The notes: generated by a model from the sequence alone, not told the origin. A stretch of 64,000 bases of DNA from Methanofollis sp. W23 (GCF_017875325.1 NZ_JAGGMN010000001.1:124001-188000), one strand, 5' to 3'; shown: positions 44,651 through 54,056, counted from the first letter of the stretch. Numbers and translations are program-made.

Positions 44651-45026
44651 GGCCCCTGTAGAGACCTTCACCAATTCTCTGTGTGAGTGTGGACTCCCTG
44701 CCTTCCCCATCATACGCGCTGAGGGGGGCGATTCTGGGTCCTAAATCTTGATCCTTGTGGTCCTCTGAGCGGCACGTGCCCCCGGCACGAGGGTGTGGGA
44801 AGGCATGATGATCCGACGTGCTGCCCCCACTCGTAGGATCTTTCCTGCCGTCTCGCCCCGGCGAGGGTGCACCCCCCTGACCCCTTCCATGACGAAGAAA
44901 GACGGTTGCGTCGAGTGAACATGATCCTCCCCTGCTCTTCAGTCTTGAAAAAGAGAGACCACGCGACAAGAAATTTTCATCTCATATGCGTGAACCCGGA
45001 AGGTTCATGCCAGATTCTACAGAGCC
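44651..45026 (+). mobile_element. Intermediate (376 bp) MITE-like element
   Basis: GGCCCCTGTAGAGACC at the left and GATTCTACAGAGCC at the right; interior CGGCACGTGCCCCCGGCACGAGGGTGTGGGAAGGC, GGGTGCACCCCCCTGACC, CTTGAAAAAGAGAG and TTTCATCTCATATGCGTGAACC. Compared with 12374-12991 most of the left third is missing. Flanks do not match. Confidence 0.75.
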
Positions 45027-45081
45027 CAAAAAAAGAGATCAATGCCTGGATGGCAGAATGGAGCTGAAAAAGGATGAAATA

Positions 45082-46227
45082 TTATCCCAGTTCGTCCCAC
45101 TTTCTCCGGCCCCTGAAGTGCACGACCCCGACGATAATCAGGACCACCAGCACCCCGATTCCAATATAAAGGGGCCATGAACCAAGTTCAAGGGAGAACC
45201 CCGCGCCGACCTCTTCTTTGAGGGCGTTCCCGAAGTCCAGCGTATCAGATGCCTTCTTGTCGGCCTCTTCTCCCTTTATCCTGGCTGCAGCATAGTTCTT
45301 ATCATTCATCTTGTCGTTTGCTGCAGACAGGGACTGGGCCGCGATATCGCGTTGTGTTTTAAGACTGACCACCCGCTGGTCAGTCTTCATGCCTCTCTCG
45401 TTCTCGAAGTAGGTGACCAGGCCATCGATCTCATTGATCTTTGCCTGGGCATCGTCGATCTCTGTCCTGGCCCATGCTTTCGAGAGTTCGGACTCGGCGG
45501 TATCCATTGCCTCCTTTGCGGTGGTCAGGTCCGCAGCTGCTGCGGCATAGTCGGTGGTGGCGTCGGCCCTGTTGAGCGCGGCCTTCGCCTCATCGTACTT
45601 TTTCTGGGCGGTTGCAGTGTCGACCCCGAGTTTTAGTTTCTCCTCGATCTCAGTCCCCAGGGCATCAAGCCGGCCCTTAGAAGTCTTGAGATTTGAATCT
45701 ACGTTCTGAGGGCTTACAACCTTACGTTTCAGGGTGTATTCACTGTTTGAAACGACCTTCTCCTCATCGTTGACCTGGGTGATCCTGACCAGCACCTTCT
45801 CCTGGTTGCTGGTCACTGTCGGAGCTTTTCCTTCAAAGGTCACCTTCAGAACGACATCTGTGTTGTCTTTAGGATAGGCGAGATCCCATCCGAGGATACG
45901 GAGATATCTGGACGAAGAGACCTTTGGATCACGGAAAACATCTCTTCCATCCACTTCCAGGGAATAAGTCCACTTAGGGTTTTCGAATTCAGAGTAGAAT
46001 TCAAGAACCTCATCATCAGGGAAGGTGTCATCTCCGCTGCCCTCAAAGTTGATGGTCATTCCGGCCGTTGCTTTCTGGCCGGGGGTGAGGTCGCCAGACG
46101 CGGGGTCCACGTCAGGCGCCCTGCTAAGGTCATAATTTCCTCCATCGACATAACTCGATGCTGCTGCCCCCTGGACACAGCAGAGAGCAACAAGCAGTCC
46201 AATCAACACTCCGACAATCTGTTTCAT
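45082..46227 (-). CDS. Secreted coiled-coil protein with C-terminal membrane anchor
   Basis: 381 residues. Signal peptide QIVGVLIGLLVALCCVQGAAA. An extracellular beta domain (about 25-165: ASGDLTPGQKATAGMTINF, YSLEVDGRDVFRDPKVSSSRYLRILGW) is followed by an Ala/Lys/Glu helical region with coiled-coil potential (about 180-340). A membrane anchor near the end (WPLYIGIGVLVVLIIVGVVHF) precedes a basic tail. It starts eight bases after the cetZ stop on the same strand, so the two are probably one transcript. No named family is recognised; it looks like a surface structural protein. Confidence 0.75.
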   Translation of the reverse strand: MKQIVGVLIGLLVALCCVQGAAASSYVDGGNYDLSRAPDVDPASGDLTPGQKATAGMTINFEGSGDDTFPDDEVLEFYSEFENPKWTYSLEVDGRDVFRDPKVSSSRYLRILGWDLAYPKDNTDVVLKVTFEGKAPTVTSNQEKVLVRITQVNDEEKVVSNSEYTLKRKVVSPQNVDSNLKTSKGRLDALGTEIEEKLKLGVDTATAQKKYDEAKAALNRADATTDYAAAAADLTTAKEAMDTAESELSKAWARTEIDDAQAKINEIDGLVTYFENERGMKTDQRVVSLKTQRDIAAQSLSAANDKMNDKNYAAARIKGEEADKKASDTLDFGNALKEEVGAGFSLELGSWPLYIGIGVLVVLIIVGVVHFRGRRKWDELG

Positions 46228-46234
46228 CTTTCCC

Positions 46235-47416
46235 TCACTCGAACAACGGGTCTATCCCTGCATCGTCAAACATTGAGGTACGCTTCTCTTTTGATCTGAT
46301 CACTTCTTCCTTGGTCTGCTTTGCGATCTCAAAGAGGTCACGCACCCTCGGCGCCTCGCCGATGGTGGAGAGGACGACGACCGCCGCGACATAGTTGCTG
46401 TCCACGGGGTAATCGCCGCCACGCACCTCGACACCTGCGATATTCTCTTCGACCCAGCTCTTCGCCTTCTCGACTCCTTTCCGGTCCATCTCAGACGAAT
46501 TGCCCGCCACCAGCACGAGCGCGCGCTCTGCAGTCGAATAATCGCAGGGGAGAGTGAGACGGCCAAGCATCGCACGCCTGACCAGGGCGATCACCTTCGC
46601 CGACTTGTCTTCTCCGGTCAGCACCTCTTCAGCGGTATCTTCTTCCTTCGCAAACGTGTCGCGCAGACCACCGAAGAGCCCCTTCTTCTTCTTGGTCCGC
46701 TCGCTCACGACCTCGGTAACGGCATATCCCACGCTGGAGATCCCGCCGCCTCTCAGGGTGTTGATCACCTCAGAGGAGTCGACGACCATCTCGCCGACGC
46801 CCGCCTTCCCAACCTCGCCGGCACGGAAGAGGACGCCGAAACGACGGACAATCTCTTCGTTCAGTCTGGAATAGGCGTTTTTAACACTCTCGCCCTCGTT
46901 CTTCCAGGCGGCGTTGTCGAAGACAAAGACGTTGTCTGCCTCATGGACAAGGGTCGAAAGACTCCTGGCTGCGTTGTAAGTATACAGTCTTCCCTCCTCA
47001 GGGGCCGGGAGAAGACCCACGGCATAGACAGGTTCACGGTAAATCCGCTTCAGGTGGCGGGCGAGAACCGGAGACCCACCTGACCCGGTACCCCCGCCAA
47101 GCCCGGCGACGATGACGAAGGCATCGATGTCATGGGTGCCCCGCGTATCGATCGCGTTGATGATCGAATCGATCTCGTCGGCGGCGATCCTGGCGCCGGT
47201 GACATTGTCGGTACCTACCCCGTGCCCTTTCACGACGGTCTGACCGATCAGAATCCGATCTTTCATCTCGATGTTCTTCAGTCCCATCAGGTCAGTGCGA
47301 GCGGTGTTGACGATGATACCCCTGAAGTTATTCGAGCCGGATCTTCGATCCTGCTCGATGAACATGTCAACGACTTTACCGCCAGCCTGACCGAATCCTA
47401 TGAAAAATACCCTCAT
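46235..47416 (-). CDS. cetZ: CetZ-type tubulin/FtsZ superfamily GTPase
   Basis: 393 residues. GFGQAGGKVVD at the N-terminus, the GTP-binding tubulin signature GLGGGTGSGGSP, and NAARSLSTLVHEADNVFVFDN and WKNEGESVKNAYSRLNEEIVRRF (T7-like region). No conserved FtsZ C-terminal FtsA/SepF-binding tail. The length and motif spelling are those of CetZ, which in haloarchaea controls cell shape and motility rather than division; a methanogen role is inferred. It is followed by the surface coiled-coil gene. Confidence 0.9.
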   Translation of the reverse strand: MRVFFIGFGQAGGKVVDMFIEQDRRSGSNNFRGIIVNTARTDLMGLKNIEMKDRILIGQTVVKGHGVGTDNVTGARIAADEIDSIINAIDTRGTHDIDAFVIVAGLGGGTGSGGSPVLARHLKRIYREPVYAVGLLPAPEEGRLYTYNAARSLSTLVHEADNVFVFDNAAWKNEGESVKNAYSRLNEEIVRRFGVLFRAGEVGKAGVGEMVVDSSEVINTLRGGGISSVGYAVTEVVSERTKKKKGLFGGLRDTFAKEEDTAEEVLTGEDKSAKVIALVRRAMLGRLTLPCDYSTAERALVLVAGNSSEMDRKGVEKAKSWVEENIAGVEVRGGDYPVDSNYVAAVVVLSTIGEAPRVRDLFEIAKQTKEEVIRSKEKRTSMFDDAGIDPLFE

Positions 47417-47549
47417 TCAGTTTACACCATCCAGTCGGCTACCACAGATGCAAGGACACTATGTAGCTGGTATCTAGCTAATAGTACAGTTCTCTCCAGA
47501 GTTCAAAAACTTTCTTATGCGCTTTTGATGATACACAGTATTGCAGAAT

Positions 47550-48782
47550 ATGGATATTTGTATCATAGGAGGTGGGCTCACCGGCCTTGTCGCCGCCCTC
47601 CCCCTCTCAGAGACCTCTGAGGTTACCATCCTTGAGAAAAAACCACTTCTCGGGGGATGTATGGCGTCGTACCAGAGAGACGGCTACTGGATCGAGCAGT
47701 ACTATCACCACTGCTTTGCTGGCGACCATCATCTCTTCTCCCTTCTGGACGATCTCGGGCTTAAGGATCGTCTTGAGTGGCTCAAGGGCTCGACTGGATA
47801 TTATGTGGACGGCAAGGTCCACCCGTTGACAAGTCCCATGGAGATCGTGCGCTACCCCCACCTCTCCTTTCTCGATAAAGCCCGTCTGGGGGTGCTCACC
47901 CTCAGGGCAAAGGGGATCGATCTCGCTCCCCTTGACGATGTCCCGGCCGGGGAATATATCAGAACACACCTCGGCGAGCGCATCTACACCTCATTCTTCG
48001 AACCGCTCCTCCGTAGCAAATTCGGAGACCGGCGCGACGAAGTCTCAGCCGCATGGCTCATCTCCAGGATTGCCATCAGGTCTGACCGCGGGGTCGAGGG
48101 GGAGCGGCTCGGCTACCTCAACGGGGGCTGGCACCTCCTCATCGATGGCCTTGAAGAGCGGCTTCTCGAGAAAGGGTGTACGATCGAGAAGGGAACCCCG
48201 GTCACCTCCCTTGCACAGAAGGGTGAGAAGTGGCTGGTGAACGGCCAGGCATATGATGCCGTGCTCGCCACCATCCCCCCGCAGGAGATCAGGCGGATCA
48301 GCGGGGACGAGACCTTCTCCTCCATCCCGTACCAGGGCGCGGCCTGCATGACCATCGGGCTTGACCGGGACGTGACCAACGGGATCTACTGGCTGAATAT
48401 GAAGGACAAGGCGCCGTACGGGGCCGTGGTCACTCACACCAACTTTGCGCCTCGATCACGCTACGGCGAGGACATCGTCTATCTTGCCTCGTATTTTGCC
48501 GGCGAACCGGTGCCAGGGTTGAAAGAGCGGATGCTCACCGACTTCAGGCGGAGGTTCTCGATACCTGAAGAGGCGATCCACTGGAGCGAGCTTGCTGTCG
48601 AACACTTTGCCGGCCCGGTGTACACCACCGGATTTGCCGGGCTCATCCCGGCCTACGAGGGGCGCGGGCTGTACCTTGCCGGGATGTTCTCGCGTCCCAA
48701 CTACCCTGAACGCTCGATGGAAGGGTCGATCATTGCCGGGCTTGAGGTGGCCGACCGGATCAGGGGAGGCCACGATGACTGA
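47550..48782 (+). CDS. FAD-dependent NAD(P)-binding oxidoreductase (amine oxidase/protoporphyrinogen oxidase-like)
   Basis: 410 residues from ATG 47550 (MDICIIGGGLTGLVAALPLSE), which puts the dinucleotide GGGxxGL loop at the N-terminus. LEKKPLLGGCMASYQRDGYWIEQYYHHCF resembles the second FAD contact, and GLYLAGMFSRPNYPERSMEGSIIAGLEVADRI is the C-terminal FAD motif. Such enzymes sit beside glycosyltransferases in many archaeal surface-polysaccharide clusters. First of four overlapping genes; overlap of eight bases with the next. Confidence 0.85.
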   Translation: MDICIIGGGLTGLVAALPLSETSEVTILEKKPLLGGCMASYQRDGYWIEQYYHHCFAGDHHLFSLLDDLGLKDRLEWLKGSTGYYVDGKVHPLTSPMEIVRYPHLSFLDKARLGVLTLRAKGIDLAPLDDVPAGEYIRTHLGERIYTSFFEPLLRSKFGDRRDEVSAAWLISRIAIRSDRGVEGERLGYLNGGWHLLIDGLEERLLEKGCTIEKGTPVTSLAQKGEKWLVNGQAYDAVLATIPPQEIRRISGDETFSSIPYQGAACMTIGLDRDVTNGIYWLNMKDKAPYGAVVTHTNFAPRSRYGEDIVYLASYFAGEPVPGLKERMLTDFRRRFSIPEEAIHWSELAVEHFAGPVYTTGFAGLIPAYEGRGLYLAGMFSRPNYPERSMEGSIIAGLEVADRIRGGHDD

Positions 48783-49491
48783 AGAAGGAGTTTCAGTCAT
48801 TCTCCCCGTCTTCAATGACAGAACCGCACTTGAAAAGGCAATCCCAGGATCTGCCACCGCCCTTGCAGAGATCACCGATGCTTTCGAGGTGATCGTCGCA
48901 GAGGACGGCAGCACCGACGGGAGCCCTGAGTTCGTGGAGGCCTGGCACCGGAAAGACCCGAGAGTCCGCCTCCTCCATGCCGACGAGAGACTTGGCCGCG
49001 GCAAGGCCCTGAACCGGGCGATCGCATCAGCGCGCTATAGCACGGTCTGCTATTATGACGTCGACCTTGCGACCGACCTTGTGCATCTCAAGGAACTTGT
49101 CAGGGCAATCCAGGCGGGGGCCGACATCGCGACCGGATCGCGTCTCCTCCCTGACTCTGAGATCATCAGGAGCGGCGGGCGCGAGGTCGCGAGTCGCGGC
49201 TACAACTTCCTGGTCAGGACCATCCTCCGCAGTCGCCTTCATGACCATCAGTGTGGGTTCAAGGGTTTCAACCGCGACCGGGTTCTCCCTCTCCTCGACC
49301 ACGTAACCGCCCCTCACTGGTTCTGGGACACCGAGGTACTGGTCCGCGGGCAGCATGCTGGCTACGTGATCAAGGAGTTCCCGGTGGTCTGGCGGCAGGG
49401 GCCAGGGACGACGGTGCGGTTCAAGGACGTCTTCTCGATGGGGTCGCAGATCCTTGGGCTCTGGTGGCATCTGCATGTGGCGAAGGACTAG
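48775..49491 (+). CDS. GT2 family glycosyltransferase (dolichyl-phosphate sugar synthase-like)
   Basis: 238 residues. GVSVILPVFNDRTALEKAI, VAEDGSTDGSPEF (DxD-like), RLGRGKALNRAI, YYDVDLATDL and QCGFKGFNRD match dolichyl-phosphate mannose/glucose synthases. It likely moves a hexose from a nucleotide to a lipid phosphate at the inner membrane face. It overlaps both neighbours, indicating one transcript with the flavoprotein and the flippase-like protein. Confidence 0.87.
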   Translation: MTEEGVSVILPVFNDRTALEKAIPGSATALAEITDAFEVIVAEDGSTDGSPEFVEAWHRKDPRVRLLHADERLGRGKALNRAIASARYSTVCYYDVDLATDLVHLKELVRAIQAGADIATGSRLLPDSEIIRSGGREVASRGYNFLVRTILRSRLHDHQCGFKGFNRDRVLPLLDHVTAPHWFWDTEVLVRGQHAGYVIKEFPVVWRQGPGTTVRFKDVFSMGSQILGLWWHLHVAKD

Positions 49492-50446
49492 TGCGATTGT
49501 TGTCCCGACAGTCATCGCCGTTGGGATCCTTGCATATATGCTCTGGAGGGTCTGGGACGACCTGCTCATGACCCTCTCGCATATCGAGCCGATCTATCTG
49601 GCCATAGCCACCGGCATCTGCATCCTTGCCTGGGTACTGCGCGGGTGGCGGTACCAGGTTATCCTCAGGGGGATGGCGATCAGGACGTCGCTCTCCTTCT
49701 CCACGGCATGTATTTTCCTCTCCCAGACTGCAAACCTGATCATCCCGGCGCGACTCGGCGACCTGGTCAGGATCTTTATTCTCAAGCACGAGAGACTGGC
49801 GACCTACTCGCAGGGCATCTCTTCGCTGGTGGTGGAGCGGGTCTTTGACGTGGTGACGGTGGCCATCCTTGGCGTGGTGGCCCTCCCCTTTGTCGTGGGA
49901 ACGCCTGAATGGTACCTGCCTCTCATCCTCCTCCCGATCGCGGGGGGGGCCGCCTTCGCCCTCTTCCTCTGGGTGATGGGCGACCGGACCTCAGAGAACC
50001 GGATCCTTGGCATTATCTTTCGGATGTTCTCAGAGATCAGGGAGGCCTCCCTTCACCCCAGGGCCATACTCCTCCTCGGGGTCTCGTCGGTCGGGATCTG
50101 GATCGTGGATATCCTGGTCTGCGCCATCGTTGTCCTGATGTTTGGTGAGCAGATCCCCTTTGCCGTGGTCGTGCTGGCAGTCGTCGTCGGCAACCTTGTC
50201 AAGGCGGTCCCGATCACCCCTGGCGGAGTCGGGACCTATGAGTTCGCCCTTGCCGTCACCTTTGAACTTGTCGGGACGGCGCCGGCCACGGCCACCGTCA
50301 TCGCGGTTGTCGACCATCTCATCAAGAACGGGGTCACCCTCTTTGGTGGGGTGGGGGCGCTGTACTTCTTTGGCGACTGGTCGGTCGCCCTGATGAGACG
50401 TTCATTCAAGGAGGGGATCTCAGAGGAGGAACTGCGTGAGCCCTGA
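49475..50446 (+). CDS. UPF0104/LPG-synthase-type membrane protein (AglD C-terminal-like)
   Basis: 323 residues, seven to eight membrane helices. Family motifs: ILAWVLRGWRYQVILRG, CIFLSQTANLIIPARLGDLVRIFILKHE, VVERVFDVVTVAILG and VVVGNLVKAVPITPGGVGTYEFALAVTF. In Haloferax AglD this domain follows a dolichol-phosphate mannose synthase; here the two parts are separate adjacent genes. A role in moving or presenting lipid-linked sugar is inferred. ATG 49475 lies inside the GT2 end. Confidence 0.87.
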   Translation: MWRRTSAIVVPTVIAVGILAYMLWRVWDDLLMTLSHIEPIYLAIATGICILAWVLRGWRYQVILRGMAIRTSLSFSTACIFLSQTANLIIPARLGDLVRIFILKHERLATYSQGISSLVVERVFDVVTVAILGVVALPFVVGTPEWYLPLILLPIAGGAAFALFLWVMGDRTSENRILGIIFRMFSEIREASLHPRAILLLGVSSVGIWIVDILVCAIVVLMFGEQIPFAVVVLAVVVGNLVKAVPITPGGVGTYEFALAVTFELVGTAPATATVIAVVDHLIKNGVTLFGGVGALYFFGDWSVALMRRSFKEGISEEELREP

Positions 50447-52409
50447 GGTCCAGGCTCTTATGCTCCTCTCCTGGCTCTTCCTGGTCAAGATACTCCAACT
50501 CTCTCTCTGGCCTGCCCTCAGGCCGGCCTTCAAGGATTATGCCTATCCAGCCGCATATCCGGCCTCTCTTCTCCTCTTCGGCGTGCTGACCTGGTATGCT
50601 GCGCTCATCGAGCTCCCGGTCCAGGTCGCTCTGGTCCCCTTCGCCCTCCTGGGGGGGTATGCCCTGTACAGGCGTGCATACCGGCCAGACGAACTGAGGC
50701 GCGCCTTCGTCTGGGACGCCGTCTTTCTCTCCTTCTTCACCATACTCCTCGCGGTCAGGTTTCTTGACCCGGCCATTGCCTACGCCGAGAAACCGATGGA
50801 CCACGCCTTTCTCGCCTCGGCAATGCGTTTTATGAGTGTCCCCCCACCTGACCCCTGGTTTGCAGGCGGGGTGCTGGACATCTATTATTATCTTGGCTAC
50901 TGGCTGATGGGGATGCTTGGGGTGACCGTGGGGGTTCCGTCGGCGGTCGTTTATAACCTGGCCCTCCCGACTATCTTCGGCGTGGCTGCGGTCTCGGTCT
51001 ATGCAATTGGTCGTCTTCTTATCCCGAAATTTGCATGGCTCCCGCTCGGGGTGTTCTTCGCTGTGAACCCGGCCTTTGTCCAGCACCTCCTCTTCGAGGG
51101 GACCACACACTCGCTCCTCTGGAACAGCAGCAGGGTCATCGAAGGAACGATCAACGAATACACCCTTTTCTCCTTTCTCTGGGGCGACCTCCACCCGCAC
51201 GTGATGGACATCTTCAACCAGGCCTTCTTCCTTTTCCTGGTCGTCTATGCCCTCACGCGCTGGCACGACCTTGCCTCGAAGGCACGCTGGGTCGTCATCG
51301 GGTGCGCCGCCCTCTCTCTTGGTTCGATGCCGGGGATCAACTCATGGGACGTTCTCCTGTACGCACCCATCACCCTTGGTGTGGGGTATCTCATCTGGCG
51401 GCGGGAGCATGACTCCAGGTTTCTTCTGGCCGTCCCGCCCCTGGGGGTCGCGGTCTATGCCCCCTATTATCTCCAGCTCAACAGCGCCGGGTTTAGTGGG
51501 TTTGGGGTGGTCACGGCAGCCTCAGACCCGGTCGAGTTCCTGCTCTTTCACGGATTCTTCCTTGCTCTCATCTATGCCTTCACCATACCAGACCTCAGGG
51601 TGCGCCCCTACCTCCTCGCGGTCCCGGTCGTCCTCGTCCTTGCCGGTTACCCGGCGGCGGCGATCGCCGCGCTCCCCCTTGCCGTCCTCCTCACCCGCAC
51701 CCGCCTCGCACCTGCCGATATACTCGTGGTTGCAGGACTTGTCATCGTCCTCCTCTGTGAGTTTTTCTATCTCAAGGACAATATGGGGGCAGACTATCTC
51801 AGGATGAACACGGTCTTCAAATGCTACTCGGTCGCATGGCTCCTTATCGGCATCGGCACCCTGGTCTGGGCCGGGCAGTGGCTTGCAGGGCGGGGCGGTG
51901 CCGACCGGTTCACCGCGCGGCAGTGGCGGACACTTGGAGCGCTTGTCGTTGCGGCCCTGATCATCGTCCCGTTTGCAATCCCGGTCGTGGGTATCGGTCC
52001 TGCCTCTCTTGACGGGACTGCATGGCTCCAGAAGCATCATCCCGGCGACGCTGCGGGAATCGCATGGCTCAACCAGAAGGAGGGCGACATTGTCCTTGTC
52101 GAAGCGGTGGAGAAGGACTATGCCTATGGGTCTCGTGTTTCAGCATATACCGGGATCCCGACGGTTCTCGGGATGCCGTTTCATGAACAGATGTGGCGGA
52201 GCAATTGGACTCTCATCTCAGGGAGGCAAAACGACGTTCGCACGATCTATGAGGAGCCGGGCCTGAGCCTCGACCTGATGAAGCGGTATGGAGCGACCCA
52301 CCTCTATGTGGGCGGGCTTGAACGCGAGATTTATGCCCTTGACCTGCCGACCGAAGGCCTGGTGCCGGTCTTTGAGTCGGGGGATGTGGTCATCTATCGG
52401 CGGGAGTGA
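50436..52409 (+). CDS. DUF2298 (YYY) multi-pass membrane protein, GT-C-like
   Basis: 657 residues, about 13-15 membrane helices. KPMDHAFLASAMRF, DPWFAGGVLDIYYYLGYWLMG (the YYY segment) and DLHPHVMDIFNQAFFLF are the DUF2298/TIGR03662 signatures. The extracytoplasmic C-terminus has VEAVEKDYAYGSRVSAYTGIPTVLGMPFHEQMWR. Relatives are thought to be GT-C glycosyltransferases acting on lipid-linked sugars. GTG start overlaps the preceding gene by 11 bases after GAGGAGGA. A TIGR03663-type partner is encoded at 55504. Confidence 0.88.
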   Translation: MSPEVQALMLLSWLFLVKILQLSLWPALRPAFKDYAYPAAYPASLLLFGVLTWYAALIELPVQVALVPFALLGGYALYRRAYRPDELRRAFVWDAVFLSFFTILLAVRFLDPAIAYAEKPMDHAFLASAMRFMSVPPPDPWFAGGVLDIYYYLGYWLMGMLGVTVGVPSAVVYNLALPTIFGVAAVSVYAIGRLLIPKFAWLPLGVFFAVNPAFVQHLLFEGTTHSLLWNSSRVIEGTINEYTLFSFLWGDLHPHVMDIFNQAFFLFLVVYALTRWHDLASKARWVVIGCAALSLGSMPGINSWDVLLYAPITLGVGYLIWRREHDSRFLLAVPPLGVAVYAPYYLQLNSAGFSGFGVVTAASDPVEFLLFHGFFLALIYAFTIPDLRVRPYLLAVPVVLVLAGYPAAAIAALPLAVLLTRTRLAPADILVVAGLVIVLLCEFFYLKDNMGADYLRMNTVFKCYSVAWLLIGIGTLVWAGQWLAGRGGADRFTARQWRTLGALVVAALIIVPFAIPVVGIGPASLDGTAWLQKHHPGDAAGIAWLNQKEGDIVLVEAVEKDYAYGSRVSAYTGIPTVLGMPFHEQMWRSNWTLISGRQNDVRTIYEEPGLSLDLMKRYGATHLYVGGLEREIYALDLPTEGLVPVFESGDVVIYRRE

Positions 52410-52414
52410 AGGAA

Positions 52415-52457
52415 GATTTATCCGTTTCCCTGTTGAACTACTATGGCTGTTCAATCA
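52415..52457 (+). promoter_or_regulatory. Promoter of the rpl7ae operon
   Basis: GATTTATCC at 52415-52423 is the best TATA candidate. Transcription would begin near 52442-52447, giving a leader of about 65 bases that contains the hairpin at 52458-52505. Confidence 0.4.
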
Positions 52458-52505
52458 CACCTGATGATTGATGAAGGAGAAAACTACGCACTCCTGAATG
52501 AGGTG
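52458..52505 (+). promoter_or_regulatory. Kink-turn-like hairpin burying the rpl7ae ribosome-binding site
   Basis: CACCT (52458-52462) pairs with AGGTG (52501-52505), which is the ribosome-binding site five bases before the ATG. AGGAG (52475-52479) pairs with CTCCT (52491-52495) around an 11-base loop. The internal loop holds two overlapping UGAUGA box C-like runs (52462-52474) opposite CUGA (52494-52497), the elements that make the tandem G.A pairs of a kink-turn bound by L7Ae. Autogenous repression by L7Ae is inferred. Confidence 0.6.
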
Positions 52506-52509
52506 AGTT

Positions 52510-52878
52510 ATGGCTAAGACCTATGTAAAATTTGAAGTTCCGGAAGAAATCCAGAACAAAGCACTCGAATCGCTTGAAATCGCACGGGACACCGGGAAGA
52601 TCAAGAAGGGCTCCAACGAGGCCACCAAGTGCATTGAGCGCGGCACCGCCCAGCTCGTGCTCATCGGCGGCGACGTCGAGCCTGAAGAGATCGTGATGCA
52701 CCTCGCACCACTCTGCGACGAGAAGCAGATCCCGTACCTCTTCATCACCAAGCAGAACGAGATCGGCGCGGCCAGTGGGCTGAACGTCGGCTCGGCGGCC
52801 GCTGCCATCGTCAAACCTGGCAAGGCAAAGGATCTTGTGGAAGAGGTTGCGAAGCAGGTCACCGAACTGAAGGCCTGA
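52510..52878 (+). CDS. rpl7ae: Ribosomal protein L7Ae
   Basis: 122 residues. [43 protein letters not shown] is the kink-turn-binding core. L7Ae is a part of the 50S subunit and of C/D and H/ACA sRNPs and RNase P. It heads the operon with rps28e, rpl24e and ndk. AGGTGA precedes the ATG but lies within a predicted hairpin (52458-52505). Confidence 0.97.
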   Translation: MAKTYVKFEVPEEIQNKALESLEIARDTGKIKKGSNEATKCIERGTAQLVLIGGDVEPEEIVMHLAPLCDEKQIPYLFITKQNEIGAASGLNVGSAAAAIVKPGKAKDLVEEVAKQVTELKA

Positions 52879-52891
52879 AGGAGGGTGCTCA

Positions 52892-53098
52892 ATGGCAGAT
52901 GGAACACCCGCAGAGGTCATCGAAGTGATCGGCAGCACCGGGATGCATGGCGAGGCCATGCAGGTGAAGTGCCGGATCCTTGACGGGAAAAACAAGGGCC
53001 GGATCATCACCCGCAACACGGTCGGCCCTATTCGCGAAGGCGACATCCTGATGCTCCTTGAGACTGAGCGCGAAGCGAAGAAATTGTCGAGGCGGTGA
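52892..53098 (+). CDS. rps28e: Ribosomal protein S28e
   Basis: 68 residues with [17 protein letters not shown] and [30 protein letters not shown], the OB-fold S28e. Starts 13 bases after rpl7ae with GGAGGG upstream. Confidence 0.97.
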   Translation: MADGTPAEVIEVIGSTGMHGEAMQVKCRILDGKNKGRIITRNTVGPIREGDILMLLETEREAKKLSRR

Positions 53099-53103
53099 GA
53101 AGG

Positions 53104-53295
53104 ATGGTCGACACCTATAAGTGCAGTTTCTGTGGCAAGGCAATGGAGCCAGGCACAGGGAAGCTCTTCGTCCGCAGGGACGGGTCGCTCTTCTACTTCT
53201 GCTCCACGAAGTGCCAGAAGAACTCCAAGCTCGGGCGTGTCCCCCGTAAGGTCGCCTGGACTGAGGCCGGCCGCAAGGCTCTCGGGAAGGAGTGA
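53104..53295 (+). CDS. rpl24e: Ribosomal protein L24e
   Basis: 63 residues: a zinc ribbon ([35 protein letters not shown]). The ATG at 53104 ([11 protein letters not shown]) follows GAGAAGG and starts five bases after rps28e; an upstream frame start at 53095 is not used by the family. Confidence 0.96.
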   Translation: MVDTYKCSFCGKAMEPGTGKLFVRRDGSLFYFCSTKCQKNSKLGRVPRKVAWTEAGRKALGKE

Positions 53296-53300
53296 GCCTG

Positions 53301-53750
53301 GTGGAGCAGACCTTTGTGATGATCAAGCCAGACGGTGTCCAGCGTGGCATCGTCGGGGCGATCATCTCCCGCCTCGAAGCAAAGGGGCTCAAGCTGGTCG
53401 CGGCAAACCTGACCACTCTCTCTGAAGAGACGGTGATGGAGCACTATGCCGAGCATGTCGAGAAGCCCTTCTTCCCATCACTGAAGGCATATGTCATGTC
53501 AGGCCCGGTCCTCACCATGGTCTGGGAAGGCAAGGACGCGATCGCGATCGTCAGGAGGCTTGTCGGGGCGACCAACCCGGCTGAGGCCGCACCAGGGACG
53601 ATCAGGGGCGATATGGGGATGGAGACCGGCAAGAACGTCATCCATGCCTCCGACGCTTCCGAAAGCGCCGCCCGGGAGATTGGGATTCATTTCACCAGGG
53701 ACGAACTCGTCACCTACACCAGGATCGACGAGCCGGTCCTGTACGAGTAA
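53301..53750 (+). CDS. ndk: Nucleoside diphosphate kinase
   Basis: 149 residues. [19 protein letters not shown] opens the family, and the phosphohistidine is in [20 protein letters not shown] 53301 is chosen because GGAAGGAG ends eight bases upstream; the GTG at 53292 overlaps that site. In many methanogens infB follows ndk; here the operon ends and a 1.7 kb element-rich gap follows. Confidence 0.95.
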   Translation: MEQTFVMIKPDGVQRGIVGAIISRLEAKGLKLVAANLTTLSEETVMEHYAEHVEKPFFPSLKAYVMSGPVLTMVWEGKDAIAIVRRLVGATNPAEAAPGTIRGDMGMETGKNVIHASDASESAAREIGIHFTRDELVTYTRIDEPVLYE

Positions 53751-53827
53751 ATCTCTTGAGGGCCACTCAGGGCCCACTCCATTTTTTGGTTCTATTATCA
53801 GCGATGCTTCCAGAGAATGAGAATATG

Positions 53828-54056
53828 GGCTCTGTAGAAACTCCTCTTAATGAATCTCTCTGGCTGGGGGTTTGGCCGCCCCCGAACTCCCGCGACACGG
53901 GAGGTCGAGGATGGCAGCACTCCTGTCACAGTTGCCCGTAATGCCTTCCTCCCTATCTCCCTCCCCGGGGTCCGGGGATAGAGTTCCCGGCGCGAGGCTA
54001 TGGGAAGGCGGATGACACGCATTTTCCCCACGATAAGTGGGGGTTTCTACAGGGCC
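53828..54056 (-). mobile_element. Short (229 bp) element with 7/8 target duplication
   Basis: GGCTCTGTAGAAACTCC to GGGTTTCTACAGGGCC. Flanks AGAATATG (53820-53827) and AGAAAATG (54057-54064) differ at one base. Interior as in the short class: GGGGGTTTGGCCGCCCCC, CACGGGAGGTCGAGGATGGC, GTCCGGGGATAGAGTTCCCGGC. Confidence 0.87.

Noticed and set aside
53828-54056. The GC hairpins of the elements as ordinary transcription terminators
   Set aside because: Archaeal termination depends mainly on T-tracts, which do not follow these hairpins; copies also lie upstream of promoters.
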